Positions 1 to 9,030 of a stretch of DNA of 64,000 nucleotides are shown here, one piece after another. The notes beneath the pieces are model-generated. The model ran no database searches. It was not told the origin of the DNA and was given only the letters and a program-made list of their open reading frames with translations. Position 1 is the first letter of the stretch; each line of letters opens with the position of its first letter. The stretch is from Bradyrhizobium sp. AZCC 2262. GTDB taxonomy: Bacteria > Pseudomonadota > Alphaproteobacteria > Rhizobiales > Xanthobacteraceae. A program made the position numbers and the translations under genes. The DNA lies in contig NZ_JAZHRT010000001.1 of assembly GCF_036924535.1 (NCBI RefSeq), forward strand, positions 2,976,001-3,040,000, given 5' to 3'.

Positions 1-86
1 TCAAACCGGACGAGTTCGCGCGGCTGCAGGAAACCGTCGTTACGCTGCGCGACAATCTGATCAAGGCGACGGCGGAGCAAGCGTGA
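1..86 (+). CDS. C-terminal end of an unidentified protein (5' partial)
   Basis: A reading frame enters from the left edge and stops with TGA at 84-86. The 27 visible residues end in a charged, probably helical tail (ETVVTLRDNLIKATAEQA). Nothing here identifies a family. It lies on the same strand as the GNAT gene that follows after 75 bases. Coding status is inferred from codon bias and the clean stop only. Confidence 0.5.
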   Translation, partial: KPDEFARLQETVVTLRDNLIKATAEQA

Positions 87-161
87 TGTTCTCGACCAGC
101 GCTTCGATACAATAGAAGTCCGGCGGCGCGTGCAATTGAGTGAGAATGAAAGCAGTAGCCA

Positions 162-854
162 ATGTCCGACAGCCCCAGCCATCCGCTCGATTATCCGATC
201 TGGACCGCGCTGACGACCACACAGCAGGCGTTGGCTGAAGGCGATGTCCGCGCGCGGCGTTTTCCGACGGAGATCACCCCCTTCGCCGCGACGGCGGACA
301 TGTCGTCCGAAAGCTTTGCAGCGCTCGGCGCGCTGATGTCGCCGCAGGACATCGCCGTGCTGTTCACGCCGGATCCCGTGAATCCGCCTACCGAATTCAA
401 GGTCGTGCTGGCGGATACCGGTGAGCAATTGATCGGGACGCCGGTCGAAACGCCGGCCAACGGCGTCGACATCGTCACCCTCGGTGTCGACGACGTTCCA
501 GCCATGATCGAACTGACGACGCTCACCAAGCCGGGACCGTTCAGCGCGCGGACCCACGAACTCGGCACCTTTCTCGGCATCCGCGTCGATGGGCAGCTTG
601 TGGCGATGGCCGGCGAGCGGATGAAGCCCGCTCAATACACCGAGATGACAGCCGTCTGCGTGCATCCATCCCATCGCGGCCGCGGCTACGGGCAGATGCT
701 GCTATCCGCCGTCTCCCGGCAGATCGTGTCGCGCGGCGAAATTCCCTTCCTGCACGTGTTCACCAACAACCACTCGGCGATTGCGCTCTACCGGCGGCAG
801 GGGATGGAAATCCGGCGCCGCCTCCACGTGACCGTATTGAAGAAAGAGGAATGA
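162..854 (+). CDS. GNAT family N-acetyltransferase (FR47-like)
   Basis: The 230-residue protein carries a GNAT fold in its C-terminal half. The acetyl-CoA loop is visible as VHPSHRGRGYGQMLLSAV (R/Q-x-x-G-x-G/A type) near residues 167-184. It is followed by FTNNHSAIALYRRQGM, the usual late-GNAT motif. The N-terminal half is less conserved, as in FR47-like proteins, which transfer an acetyl group from acetyl-CoA to a small amine or N-terminus. The substrate cannot be read from the sequence. It ends 35 bases before the convergent SRPBCC gene. Confidence 0.85.
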   Translation: MSDSPSHPLDYPIWTALTTTQQALAEGDVRARRFPTEITPFAATADMSSESFAALGALMSPQDIAVLFTPDPVNPPTEFKVVLADTGEQLIGTPVETPANGVDIVTLGVDDVPAMIELTTLTKPGPFSARTHELGTFLGIRVDGQLVAMAGERMKPAQYTEMTAVCVHPSHRGRGYGQMLLSAVSRQIVSRGEIPFLHVFTNNHSAIALYRRQGMEIRRRLHVTVLKKEE

Positions 855-889
855 TGGCTCCGCGATGCACGACCTGACCGATATCATCC

Positions 890-1345
890 TCAGGCATTGC
901 GTGTGCCCCTCGGCCCCCGGTCCGGTCCGGGGTCCTGGCCGGCGGCTACCTTGGTCAACCTGTCGAGATAGTGCGCCCAGCCTGTGTTATGGCTGTCGCG
1001 CGTTGCCTCGGTAGGCAGGCCGCTGTGGGTCATGCGCAACAGCGTGCCGCCATCCTGCTCGATCAGGTCGATCTCGATCAGGCCCGATCCCGGCGGTACT
1101 TCCTCGTTGCCGTCCCAGCCAAAGCTGTAGGCGAGGCGATGCACCGGCACGACCTCGCGGAACGTGCCGCGCCCCGTTGCACTGCCGACGCCTTTCAGGA
1201 GGTACAGGCCGCCCGGATGCGTCTCCGTCACGGCCTCGCTGCCCATCCATTGCACGATCTTCTCAGGGTCGGTCAGGAAGGCGAACACGCTGGCGCGCGG
1301 TGCGGCGATGTGGGTCTCGCGCTGGAGCACAAACGATTCAGTCAT
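890..1345 (-). CDS. SRPBCC (AHSA1-like) domain protein
   Basis: A 151-residue protein occupied by one START/Bet v1-like fold of the AHSA1 type. It has RETHIAAPRASVFAFLTDPEKIVQWMG at the N-terminus, GTFREVVPVHRLAYSF in the centre and the closing helix THNTGWAHYLDRL-like segment (SHNTGWAHYLDRL). Such proteins bind hydrophobic ligands, and in rhizobia they often sit beside ArsR regulators. This one faces away from the cyclase gene at 1450, so the 1346-1449 gap probably holds promoters in both directions. A second SRPBCC domain lies at 2974. The ligand is unknown. Confidence 0.8.
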   Translation of the reverse strand: MTESFVLQRETHIAAPRASVFAFLTDPEKIVQWMGSEAVTETHPGGLYLLKGVGSATGRGTFREVVPVHRLAYSFGWDGNEEVPPGSGLIEIDLIEQDGGTLLRMTHSGLPTEATRDSHNTGWAHYLDRLTKVAAGQDPGPDRGPRGTRNA

Positions 1346-1449
1346 CGAAAACCTCGTGGGTTGTTGGCGGGACGGGCTGATGCAACCTGCGAGTGCTTAA
1401 GTTAGGTGCCGTGGGTGACAATGCAACATCGCTGTCGCATGATCGGCGC

Positions 1450-2529
1450 ATGCAACTGAGCTCGACGCTGACATGGCTGGTCGATGCGGCCAGCGCCTCG
1501 CCGGGCGCCGAACGGTTCCTTGCCGAACTCGGCACGCGCTTGATCGCGGACAGCGTGCCGCTCGCCGGCGGCGCGCTGACGCTCGCCGTGCCGCACCCGA
1601 TCATCGCCCGCCGCACCTGGCTATGGCGGGCCGGGAACGGGGAGGTGATCGAGGCGGTGGGCTTTGCTCCGGCGGGATTTGCCGGCGCGGGCAGTTCGTC
1701 CGGCGATGCGGGGCGGAGCTGGTTGGCGGGGCTCGCTGATGGTGCGGTGCATGAAGACGCCGTTGGCGGGAGCGAAGGCGGGCCGGTGCTCGGCTGGATC
1801 GGGCCGCGCCGGTTCACGGAAACGGAAGCCAATCGATTGCGCGAGGCCGCCCGCTTCGCCGCGGCGCCGCTTGCGGCACTCTCGGCGCGGGCGACGCTGT
1901 CGGCCGCGCTCGAGGCTTATCTCGGCCGGCGCAGCGCCGCGCGCGTGCTGGCGGGGCCGCTGCGGCGCGAAGTCGGCGAGACCATCCGGGCGGTGCTGCT
2001 CTATGCCGATCTGCGCAGTTTCACCGCGCTGTCCGAGGCCGAGCCTCCCGTCGCCGTCATCGCCGCACTCGGCGGCTGGTTTGACTGCATCGGCGGCGCC
2101 GTCCACGCCTTTGGCGGCGAGGTGCTGAAATTCATCGGCGACGGCGTGCTCGCGATCTTTCCGGTCGGCGAGAAGCCGCGCGACGCCAGCGACGCTGCGC
2201 TGCGCGCGGTGGCTTCCGCGAAAGCCGGCATGGCGCATCTCGATACGACGCGGCGAGAGCAGGGGCTGCCGCCGCTGTCGTTCGGCGTGGCGTTGCACCT
2301 TGGCGAAATTCTGTGGGGCAATGTCGGCGCGGCCGACCGGCTGGATTTCACCGCGATCGGTCCTGCGGTGAATTTGGTCAGCCGGCTCGAAGGGCTCTGC
2401 CGGCCGCTCGGCCGAACCGTTCTCATCTCCGGCGCGGTCGCTACCGAGACCAGCACGACACTGATCCCGCTGGGAATGCATGCGCTGCGCGGCATCGCAT
2501 CTCCCTGCGCCGTCTACACGGACAACTAG
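1450..2529 (+). CDS. class III adenylate/guanylate cyclase, soluble
   Basis: About 359 residues from the ATG at 1450; an upstream ATG at 1393 would add 19 unconvincing residues. The N-terminal half is an uncharacterised sensor-like region with no obvious membrane helix. The C-terminal half is a class III cyclase domain with the first metal aspartate in LLYADLRSFTAL, the LKFIGDGVLAIF segment with the second metal aspartate, and DFTAIGPAVNLVSRLE with the purine-selecting and transition-state Asn/Arg positions. All catalytic positions appear present, so it should make cyclic nucleotide. It is one of three class III cyclases in this window. Confidence 0.85.
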   Translation: MQLSSTLTWLVDAASASPGAERFLAELGTRLIADSVPLAGGALTLAVPHPIIARRTWLWRAGNGEVIEAVGFAPAGFAGAGSSSGDAGRSWLAGLADGAVHEDAVGGSEGGPVLGWIGPRRFTETEANRLREAARFAAAPLAALSARATLSAALEAYLGRRSAARVLAGPLRREVGETIRAVLLYADLRSFTALSEAEPPVAVIAALGGWFDCIGGAVHAFGGEVLKFIGDGVLAIFPVGEKPRDASDAALRAVASAKAGMAHLDTTRREQGLPPLSFGVALHLGEILWGNVGAADRLDFTAIGPAVNLVSRLEGLCRPLGRTVLISGAVATETSTTLIPLGMHALRGIASPCAVYTDN

Positions 2530-2560
2530 AACGGCGCGGAACCCCATCACGAAAACGTTA

Positions 2561-2598
2561 AACCGATCGGTTGACTATCGGCGCTCAGCGCCTATACT
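2561..2598 (+). promoter_or_regulatory. promoter and operator of the ArsR gene, apparently leaderless
   Basis: A perfect 12-base palindrome AACCGATCGGTT (2561-2572) overlaps a -35 box TTGACT (2571-2576). A -10 box TATACT lies at 2593-2598 after a 16-base spacer. The ATG at 2606 starts only 7 bases after the -10 box, where a transcript would be expected to begin. The mRNA should therefore be leaderless or nearly so. The palindrome is placed where an autoregulating ArsR dimer could block RNA polymerase. The boxes are seen directly; the function is inferred. Confidence 0.65.
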
Positions 2599-2605
2599 AA
2601 ACCAC

Positions 2606-2962
2606 ATGGTTGAGAATTCGGCACATCTCGATGCTGTCTTTCACGCGCTCGCGGACCCAACGCGCCGGGCGATGCTTGGTCATCTGGCCGAGCGCGAGCT
2701 CACGATCGGGGAACTGGCGACGCCATTCCACATGAGCTTCGCCGGCGCGTCGAAACATGTGCGGGTGCTGGAGAGTGCCGGCCTGGTGAAGCGCACGATC
2801 CGCGGCCGCACCCATCTGTGCCGTCTCGAAGCGGCGCGTCTCGCGGATGCCGATGCGTGGCTCCGCCGTTACGAGCGTTTCTGGAGCGCGAAGCTCGACA
2901 AGCTGGAAGCCTTGTTGCGTGCAGAGGACGAGGCGAAAGCAAAGCAAAAGCAAAGCAGGTGA
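2606..2962 (+). CDS. ArsR/SmtB family transcriptional regulator
   Basis: A 118-residue winged-helix protein. HALADPTRRAMLGHLAERELTIGELATPFHMSFAGASKHVRVLESAGLVKR is the typical ArsR helix-turn-helix, near residues 12-62. It lacks the metal-binding CxC motif, and belongs to the group that partners SRPBCC proteins. The ATG at 2606 gives the family-standard N-terminus; an ORF extension upstream to 2480 would run through the promoter. A lysine-rich tail (EAKAKQKQ) ends 11 bases before the next gene, so the two are very likely co-transcribed and autoregulated. Confidence 0.9.
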   Translation: MVENSAHLDAVFHALADPTRRAMLGHLAERELTIGELATPFHMSFAGASKHVRVLESAGLVKRTIRGRTHLCRLEAARLADADAWLRRYERFWSAKLDKLEALLRAEDEAKAKQKQSR

Positions 2963-2973
2963 AGGAGTAGACA

Positions 2974-4326
2974 ATGAATGCAACGACAAAGCCCGATGCT
3001 TATGGTGAGTTGATCGAGCCGACCACGCTCAAGATCCAAAGGCTTCTGCCCGGCCCGATCGAACGCATCTGGGCCTATCTCACCGACAGCGACCTGCGCA
3101 GCAAGTGGCTGGCGGCGGGCGCGATGGAGATGAAGGTCGGCGCGCCCTTCGAGTTCGTCTGGCGCAACGACGAGCTCAACGATCCCCCGAGCAAGCGGCC
3201 GGCAGGTTTTCCCGAAGAGCACCGGATGCAGAGCCGGATCACCGAACTCGATCCGCTCCGCAAGCTTTCGATCGCCTGGAACAACAGCGGCGACGTGACG
3301 TTCGAACTTGAGCCGAAGGGCTCGGGCGTGCTGCTCACTGTGACCCATCGGCGGTTGCCCGATCGCTCGACCATGCTCAAGGTCAGCGCCGGCTGGCACA
3401 TGCACCTCGATATCCTGCTCGCCCGCGCCAGCGACAAGGAACCGGCGCCATTCTGGGATGGCTGGGCCCGCCTGCAGCAGGAATACGACCGCGCGGCTGC
3501 CGGCCTGAATGGTCGACGCACGCGCAACAACCGTCCCAACAAGGCAACAAGCATCCCAACAAACAGGAGGTTAGCTATGCAGACCAACGTCGTTTCAGCG
3601 CAGGAATGGGAAGCTGCGCGCCAGAAATTGCTGATGAAGGAGAAGGCCTTGACGCACGCCCGTGACGCCATGGCTGCCGAGCGCCGGCGGATGCCGTGGC
3701 TGGCGGTGGAAAAGAACTACGAGTTCGACACCCCGAAGGGCAAGGCAAGCTTGCGCGACCTGTTCGAAGGCCGCCATCAGCTGATCGTCTACCGCGCCTT
3801 CTACGAGCCCGGCGTGTTCGGCTGGCCCGACCATGCCTGCCGCGGCTGCTCGATGGTGGCCGACCAGGTCGCTCATCTCGCGCATCTGAACGCGCGTGAC
3901 ACCACGCTCGTATTTGTCTCGCGCGCGCCGCAGGCGGACATCGCGCGCCTGAAAGCGCGCATGGGGTGGGAGATGATCCCCTGGTACACCGTCACGGACA
4001 GCTTCGACGCCGACTTCGACGTCGGCGAATGGCACGGCACCAACGTGTTCTTCCGCGACGGCGACAAAATCTACCGTACCTATTTCATCAACAATCGCGG
4101 CGACGAGCAGATGGGGGGCACCTGGAATTACCTCGACATCACGCCGCTCGGGCGCCAGGAGGAGTGGGAGGATTCTCCCGAAGGCTATCCGCAGACCCAA
4201 ACCTACAAGTGGTGGAACTGGCACGACAGCTACGTCGAAGGCGCAGCACCCGACAAGAGGTGGGTCGAAGTGTCGGACGCCGGAGAGGCCGCGTTCCGCA
4301 ACAAGCAGGCGGGTGCGAAGCCGTGA
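2974..4326 (+). CDS. SRPBCC domain fused in frame to a DUF899 thioredoxin-like domain
   Basis: The 450-residue frame has two parts. Residues 1 to about 177 are an AHSA1/SRPBCC domain (LLPGPIERIWAYLTDSDLRSKWL). Residues 202-450 are a complete DUF899 protein (AQEWEAARQKLLMKEKALT, LRDLFEGRHQLIVYR, ACRGCSMVADQV). DUF899 proteins resemble thioredoxin-fold proteins and normally begin where Met202 lies. A strong Shine-Dalgarno AGGAGG (3565-3570) precedes the ATG at 3577 by 6 bases, inside the linker. The linker therefore looks like a former intergenic spacer, and DUF899 is probably also made separately from 3577. The pair follows the ArsR gene in one operon. Confidence 0.8.
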   Translation: MNATTKPDAYGELIEPTTLKIQRLLPGPIERIWAYLTDSDLRSKWLAAGAMEMKVGAPFEFVWRNDELNDPPSKRPAGFPEEHRMQSRITELDPLRKLSIAWNNSGDVTFELEPKGSGVLLTVTHRRLPDRSTMLKVSAGWHMHLDILLARASDKEPAPFWDGWARLQQEYDRAAAGLNGRRTRNNRPNKATSIPTNRRLAMQTNVVSAQEWEAARQKLLMKEKALTHARDAMAAERRRMPWLAVEKNYEFDTPKGKASLRDLFEGRHQLIVYRAFYEPGVFGWPDHACRGCSMVADQVAHLAHLNARDTTLVFVSRAPQADIARLKARMGWEMIPWYTVTDSFDADFDVGEWHGTNVFFRDGDKIYRTYFINNRGDEQMGGTWNYLDITPLGRQEEWEDSPEGYPQTQTYKWWNWHDSYVEGAAPDKRWVEVSDAGEAAFRNKQAGAKP

Positions 4327-4402
4327 GCGAGACCTGCTCGCGCGCAGGCGTTACGGCCAGCGCGCGAGCGGCCCTCGGGCATGCAACTGCGGGAGATACG
4401 AC

Positions 4403-4678
4403 ATGAGCGAGGCTGGTACCGGCGGCGCGATCCGTTGTGAAAGCGGCAGCGCCGCAGCGACAGGCGCGGCTGATTGGCTCTATCTCGCAGCCGCGCCGAC
4501 GTTTGCGATCATGGCGCTGCTGACGGCCGTGCTTGGTGGCGGATCGCCGCTGTGTTCGATCGCAAGCACGTCACCACTGACCGGGATGGTCCCGATGTAC
4601 TTGCTGATGAGCGCCTTTCATCTGCCGCCCTGGCTGAGGCTGATCTCCGGCCGGCGAGGTCGAGGCCGTCAGTCCTGA
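4403..4678 (+). CDS. small hypothetical membrane protein
   Basis: A 91-residue protein starting at ATG 4403 behind GGGAGA. Two hydrophobic segments, about residues 25-43 (DWLYLAAAPTFAIMALLTAV) and 58-75 (TGMVPMYLLMSAFHLPPWL), suggest two membrane helices with a basic C-terminal tail. It follows DUF899 by 76 bases and probably belongs to the ArsR operon. I know no function for it. The residue pattern and codon use suggest a real gene. Confidence 0.6.
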   Translation: MSEAGTGGAIRCESGSAAATGAADWLYLAAAPTFAIMALLTAVLGGGSPLCSIASTSPLTGMVPMYLLMSAFHLPPWLRLISGRRGRGRQS

Positions 4679-5002
4679 CAAGTTCGCGCCGAAATTTCGA
4701 CAAGCTCCCGCCGGGGTGAACGGCACGACGCGATGGCGCGGGAGTGATCCCGGCCCTCCCAAAATTTTGCCATTCAATGAGATTACACAAAGCTCTGGTT
4801 TAAGCAGGACGATGCGGGATCAAACAGCATCGCTCGCAGCCCGCTTCGCATTGGCGGTATGGCTGCCCGGCGTAGCGTAGGGCACTTCATCCAGTTCGCG
4901 GCCATTTTTTCCGGGTAAGCTGAGCGATACGTCGTTCAGTATTGCTATTTGCAGTTGTTGGTGTCATCCGATCCATCAAAGGCAATATTCCAGGAGAGTT
5001 CG
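4679..5002. other. intergenic region, 324 bases
   Basis: No ORF with convincing coding character was found. The right half is more AT-rich than its surroundings and presumably holds the promoter for the DUF2167 gene. I cannot assign -35/-10 boxes with confidence. An AGGAG ribosome-binding site lies at about 4992-4996, directly before the GTG at 5003. Confidence 0.5.
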
Positions 5003-5929
5003 GTGCAAAAGATGATTTCCGCCGTCGTCGCGTTGTTTGTCGTGCTTGGGTCGCTGCCGGCATTTGCTCAGGCCTCTCCTCCGAGCGAAGCCTCGCGAAC
5101 GGCGGAATTGGCTGCCGCCTGGCAGGCCGCCAGCGTGGCAGGCGCCGCCGGACCCAAGGATGTTTCCCTGATCGACCAGGCCGCGCTGAAGCTTCCGGCC
5201 GGTCATTTCTTCGTGCCGCAGGCCGAAGGCGCCCGCGTCCTGCGGGCGCTCGGCAATGTCGTCAACGGTACAAGCCTCGTCGGCCTTGTCGTCGGCACGG
5301 GGCCGAATGACGGATGGATCGTGGTGATCCGGCACATCAAGGAGGGCTACATCAAGGATGATGATGCCAAGAACTGGAACGCCGACGACCTCCTGAAGAA
5401 TCTGAAGGACGGGGTCGAGGAGAGCAACAAGGACCGCGTCGCGCGTGGATTTCCCGAGATGCAGGTGATCGGGTGGGTGCAGCCGCCGAATTACGATGCC
5501 GCGACCCATCGCCTGGTCTGGTCGCTGCTCGCCAAGGACAAGGACGAGCCAGACAACGCCGCGAAGAGCATCAATTACAATACCTACGCGTTGGGGCGGG
5601 ACGGTTATTTCAGCCTTAATCTGCTGTCGAACTCGGAACGCATCGCCAGCGACAAGTCGGTGGCCCATGGGCTGCTCGGCGATCTCGCCTACAATGCCGG
5701 CAAGCGCTACGAGGACTTCAGCGCCTCCACCGATCGCATCGCGGAATATGGTCTGATGGCGCTGGTCGGCGGCGTTGCGGCCAAGAAGCTCGGTCTGTTT
5801 GCGGTCGCGGCCGCGTTTGTGCTCAAATTCGCCAAGATCATCCTCATCGGCCTGGGGGTGCTGGGCGCCGGCGTGCTAAACTTTTTCCGTCGCAAGCGGC
5901 GCAGCGATGCGGCCGACGGCCCGGCATGA
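5003..5929 (+). CDS. DUF2167 domain-containing membrane protein
   Basis: Starting at GTG 5003, 6-7 bases after AGGAG, the 308-residue product begins with a signal sequence (MISAVVALFVVLGSLPAFAQA). A large extracytoplasmic DUF2167 domain follows (TGPNDGWIVVIRHIKEGYIKDDDAKNW, LVWSLLAKDK, NYNTYALGRDGYFSLNL). A C-terminal hydrophobic helix (LFAVAAAFVLKFAKIILIGLGVLGAG) and a basic tail close it. The family has no established role. Its stop overlaps the start of the site-2-protease gene in ATGA, indicating translational coupling and perhaps a substrate or regulator relationship with that protease. Confidence 0.85.
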   Translation: MQKMISAVVALFVVLGSLPAFAQASPPSEASRTAELAAAWQAASVAGAAGPKDVSLIDQAALKLPAGHFFVPQAEGARVLRALGNVVNGTSLVGLVVGTGPNDGWIVVIRHIKEGYIKDDDAKNWNADDLLKNLKDGVEESNKDRVARGFPEMQVIGWVQPPNYDAATHRLVWSLLAKDKDEPDNAAKSINYNTYALGRDGYFSLNLLSNSERIASDKSVAHGLLGDLAYNAGKRYEDFSASTDRIAEYGLMALVGGVAAKKLGLFAVAAAFVLKFAKIILIGLGVLGAGVLNFFRRKRRSDAADGPA

Positions 5930-6723
5930 AGGCACTTTTTCTTCTGCTCGTCTCCGGCCTCAAATGGGGCAAGCTCGCAACCAGCGGCGGAAGCATGCTG
6001 CTATCGCTGGTGGTCTACGCCACGATATGGGGCTGGCGTTATGCTGCGGGCTTCATCGCGCTGCTGTTCGCCCACGAGATGGGGCACTACGTCGCCGCGC
6101 GGCAGCGCGGCCTCGATGTAGGGGCGCCTGCCTTCATTCCGTTTGTGGGCGCGTGGATCGCGCTGAAGGACCAGCCGGTCGATGTCGAGACCGAAGCCTA
6201 TGTGGCGATTGCGGGCCCGGTGGTCGGAACGGCCGCCGCGCTCGCGGTGTATCTGTGGGCGAGGTCGGAAGATAGCGGCCTGCTGCTGGCGATCGCCTAT
6301 TCCGGCCTGTTCCTCAATTTGTTCAATCTGCTCCCGATCTCGCCACTTGACGGCGGCCGGGTGACGGCTGCGCTGAGCCCACGGATCTGGTTCCTTGGCG
6401 TACCCGTCCTGCTCGCGTTGGTGTTGTATCGCCCGAGCCCGATGCTTGTGATCGTCGCGATCCTCGCCGCCCCGCAGCTAATGAAGGCGTGGCGGTACGA
6501 TCCCAAGGCGCCTGAGAACGTCGCTTATTATGGCGTTCCGCTGCAGACCAAGCTTGAGTACGGCGCCGCCTATCTAGCGCTGGCGGCGTTGCTTGCGGTC
6601 ATGACATACGATGTCCACGAGATGCTGAGCCGGTTCGCGCGGCCCGTCCAGCGAATGCCCCAAAAGCTTCGAGCGCGTTGCCGGCGCGCCGACAGATGCA
6701 TTCGCATGTCTGCCGTGACTTGA
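5926..6723 (+). CDS. site-2 protease family (M50) intramembrane metalloprotease
   Basis: A 265-residue polytopic protein. The zinc motif HEMGH is at residues 50-54 within FIALLFAHEMGHYVAARQRG. The second metal-ligand region LLPISPLDGGRV near residues 138-149 matches the NPDG-type motif of M50 proteases. There is no PDZ domain, so it belongs to the short site-2-protease group. These enzymes cleave membrane-anchored substrates within the bilayer. It overlaps the DUF2167 gene by 4 bases. The substrate is unknown, and the DUF2167 protein is an obvious candidate. Confidence 0.88.
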   Translation: MKALFLLLVSGLKWGKLATSGGSMLLSLVVYATIWGWRYAAGFIALLFAHEMGHYVAARQRGLDVGAPAFIPFVGAWIALKDQPVDVETEAYVAIAGPVVGTAAALAVYLWARSEDSGLLLAIAYSGLFLNLFNLLPISPLDGGRVTAALSPRIWFLGVPVLLALVLYRPSPMLVIVAILAAPQLMKAWRYDPKAPENVAYYGVPLQTKLEYGAAYLALAALLAVMTYDVHEMLSRFARPVQRMPQKLRARCRRADRCIRMSAVT

Positions 6724-6803
6724 CGCGGCCGCCGCAAGCGACGATTGAGAATGCAGGCCTTTGCCGAACATTATTCAACGCATAAACAACAAGAGGAAGC
6801 CCG

Positions 6804-7154
6804 ATGGCACGCGTGCGCTGTATTACCGAAATGGGCATGGGCGTCGACGTTCACGGGCGCGATGCCACCAAGGCCGCCAAGCGCGCCGTCTCCGACGCCA
6901 TCCGCCACTCGAGCCTCGGTTTCTTCCGGATGCTGGGCAAGACCGCCAACGACATGTTCGTCGATGTCACGATCGCCGTGCCGGACCCGAGCGGGGTCGA
7001 CACGGCGGCAGTTGCCAAGGAGCTGCCGTATGGCACCGTGAACGTGACGGCGGTCAAGGGCGGGCTGGAAGTACCGGCCGAGAGCGGAAGCGATTCCATC
7101 ATCATCGCGAACGCCGCCGTGATCGTGAGTTTTGACGACGGCAAGACCGGCTAA
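6804..7154 (+). CDS. Lin0512 family protein
   Basis: A 116-residue protein opening [29 protein letters not shown], which matches the small Lin0512 family. The family has no firmly known function. The ATG at 6804 is preceded by GAGGAAG about 7 bases upstream. It ends 79 bases before the IlvD/Edd gene on the same strand, so they may share a transcript. Confidence 0.8.
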   Translation: MARVRCITEMGMGVDVHGRDATKAAKRAVSDAIRHSSLGFFRMLGKTANDMFVDVTIAVPDPSGVDTAAVAKELPYGTVNVTAVKGGLEVPAESGSDSIIIANAAVIVSFDDGKTG

Positions 7155-7233
7155 ACAAGACCGGCTAAATTCGGTTCGTGCCAATCAGGCCGGACGCCTG
7201 GTCCGCGATCAACCAGAAGACCTGGAGCACCCC

Positions 7234-8955
7234 ATGACGACGCAAGACAGCAGCACCTATTGGAAGCGCTCACGGGTTGAACTACGCGCCGCCGGATTCG
7301 ATCCGGACCGCGCCGCGCAGACCAGTGCGGTGGTGACGATCGCCAGCGCCTACACCAATGCCCATCGTTGCAACAATCGTGTGCGCGCTATCACCGATCT
7401 CCTGGTGGAGATCCTGGCGGAGCGCGGCGGGCAGGGGCTGATCGTCGGCGCGCCGGCGGTGTCGGATGCCCTGACGCAGGGCACGCCAACGGCGGGCTAC
7501 AGCCTCGCGTCGCGCGACGTCGTCGCCGACTGTTTTGAGATCGGCCACTATGCCCATCATGGCGATGCGATGATCGTGATTTCCGGCTGCGACAAGACCG
7601 GCGCGGCCGCGCTGATGCCGCTCGCGCGTACCAATGCCTTCGGGCTTGTGCTCTATCCCGGCACCAGCACACCGGGCCGCGTCTCGTTCGGCGCATGGGC
7701 CAGCAAGGGCAACAACATCACGATCCTCGATTACGCCGAGGCCCGCGCCGCCAACGAGTCCGGCCGACTTTCCGGCGAGGAGCTGCTGGAAGTCGAGCGC
7801 AACGTGATGCCCGGCAGCGGCACCTGCGGCGCGATGTTCACGGCCAACACCATGAGCACGATCGCGGAATCGATCGGCATGATGCTGCCGCGCGGCGCTT
7901 CGCATCCCGCCGATTACGACGCCGGCAGCGACGTCCATGCCGACGTCCGCGCCCAGGCCCGCGCCTCGGTCGATGCCTTGTACCGGCTGATGGAGGCCGG
8001 CATCCGGCCGCGCGACATCATGACCGAGCGGGCGTTCGAGAACGCGATCACCACCGTCTACGCCATGGGCGGTTCGACCAACATGTATCTGCATTTGCTG
8101 GCGGTGGCGCGCGAGGCGCAGGTGCCGATCACGATCGAACGCATCCAGCAGGTCGGCGAGCGCGTCCCGCTGCTGGCCAACCTGCAGCCGCATGGCCCGT
8201 TCGCGATGGGCAGCCTGCATGCGATCGGCGGCGTGCCGATTGTGATGAAAGAATTGCTCCGCGCGGGCCTTCTGAATGGCGACGTCATGACGGTGACCGG
8301 CAGGACCTTGGCGGAAAATCTCGCCGACGTTCCGACGCTGGAGCAGATGTCGCCGCAGGAGATTGTTTTCCCGGTGTCGAAACCAATCGCGCCGGCGAAC
8401 AACCACATCAGCGTTCTGAAGGGCAACCTCGCGCCGGAGAGCTGCCTGCTCAAACTGTCAGGCAAGGCCCTTGAGAAGGGTCAATTCCGCGGCATCGTGC
8501 GCGTGTTCGAGTCCGAAGCTGATACGATGGCCGCGATCCGCGCCGGCGAGATCGTGGCGGGCAATGTCATCGTGGTGCGCAATGTCGGCCCGGTCGGCGG
8601 GCCCGGCATGCCCGAAATGGTGATGCTGACGATCCAGTTGCAGGGGCGGGGCCTCGGCGAAGATGTAGCTTTGATCACCGACGGCCGTTTCTCCGGCGTC
8701 TCGCACGGCATCCTGATCGGCCACGTCTCGCCGGAAGCCGCGCGCGGCGGCCCGATCGCCGCGGTGCGCGACGGCGATACCATTGTCATCGATCCAGGCG
8801 CCCGCACCGTGACTCTCGAAGTGCCGGCAGAAGAGATCGCCCGCCGCATGGCCGACTGGCGCGCACCGGCTTCTGTTGCCGAGGTACGGCCCGGTTCGGT
8901 GCACGACAAGTACATCCGATTAGTCTCGTCGGCGCACTATGGGTGTGTGCTTTGA
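7234..8955 (+). CDS. IlvD/Edd family dehydratase (dihydroxy-acid or sugar-acid dehydratase)
   Basis: From ATG 7234 (after TGGAG) the protein has 573 residues, normal for the family. Signature segments include a cysteine in [27 protein letters not shown] with the second cysteine, and [24 protein letters not shown] with the third. Together these would hold the Fe-S cluster. GGPGMPEMV and [12 protein letters not shown] near the C-terminus are also typical. These enzymes dehydrate 2,3-dihydroxy acids or aldonic acids. With no valine or isoleucine genes nearby and a divergent N-terminus, a sugar-acid substrate such as an aldonate is as likely as the IlvD reaction. Confidence 0.88.
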   Translation: MTTQDSSTYWKRSRVELRAAGFDPDRAAQTSAVVTIASAYTNAHRCNNRVRAITDLLVEILAERGGQGLIVGAPAVSDALTQGTPTAGYSLASRDVVADCFEIGHYAHHGDAMIVISGCDKTGAAALMPLARTNAFGLVLYPGTSTPGRVSFGAWASKGNNITILDYAEARAANESGRLSGEELLEVERNVMPGSGTCGAMFTANTMSTIAESIGMMLPRGASHPADYDAGSDVHADVRAQARASVDALYRLMEAGIRPRDIMTERAFENAITTVYAMGGSTNMYLHLLAVAREAQVPITIERIQQVGERVPLLANLQPHGPFAMGSLHAIGGVPIVMKELLRAGLLNGDVMTVTGRTLAENLADVPTLEQMSPQEIVFPVSKPIAPANNHISVLKGNLAPESCLLKLSGKALEKGQFRGIVRVFESEADTMAAIRAGEIVAGNVIVVRNVGPVGGPGMPEMVMLTIQLQGRGLGEDVALITDGRFSGVSHGILIGHVSPEAARGGPIAAVRDGDTIVIDPGARTVTLEVPAEEIARRMADWRAPASVAEVRPGSVHDKYIRLVSSAHYGCVL

Positions 8956-9030
8956 AGCAGGCCTAGCATACGCTAGAATTGAACCGACCTAATCCTGGGC
9001 CGAGACCTTGCCACTACTGCGACCGCGCAT

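Noticed and set aside
1621..2550. 309-codon minus-strand ORF opposite the cyclase
   Set aside because: It mirrors the plus-strand gene, is rich in Arg/Ala/Gly shadow composition and shows no domain. Such ORFs arise from GC3 bias.
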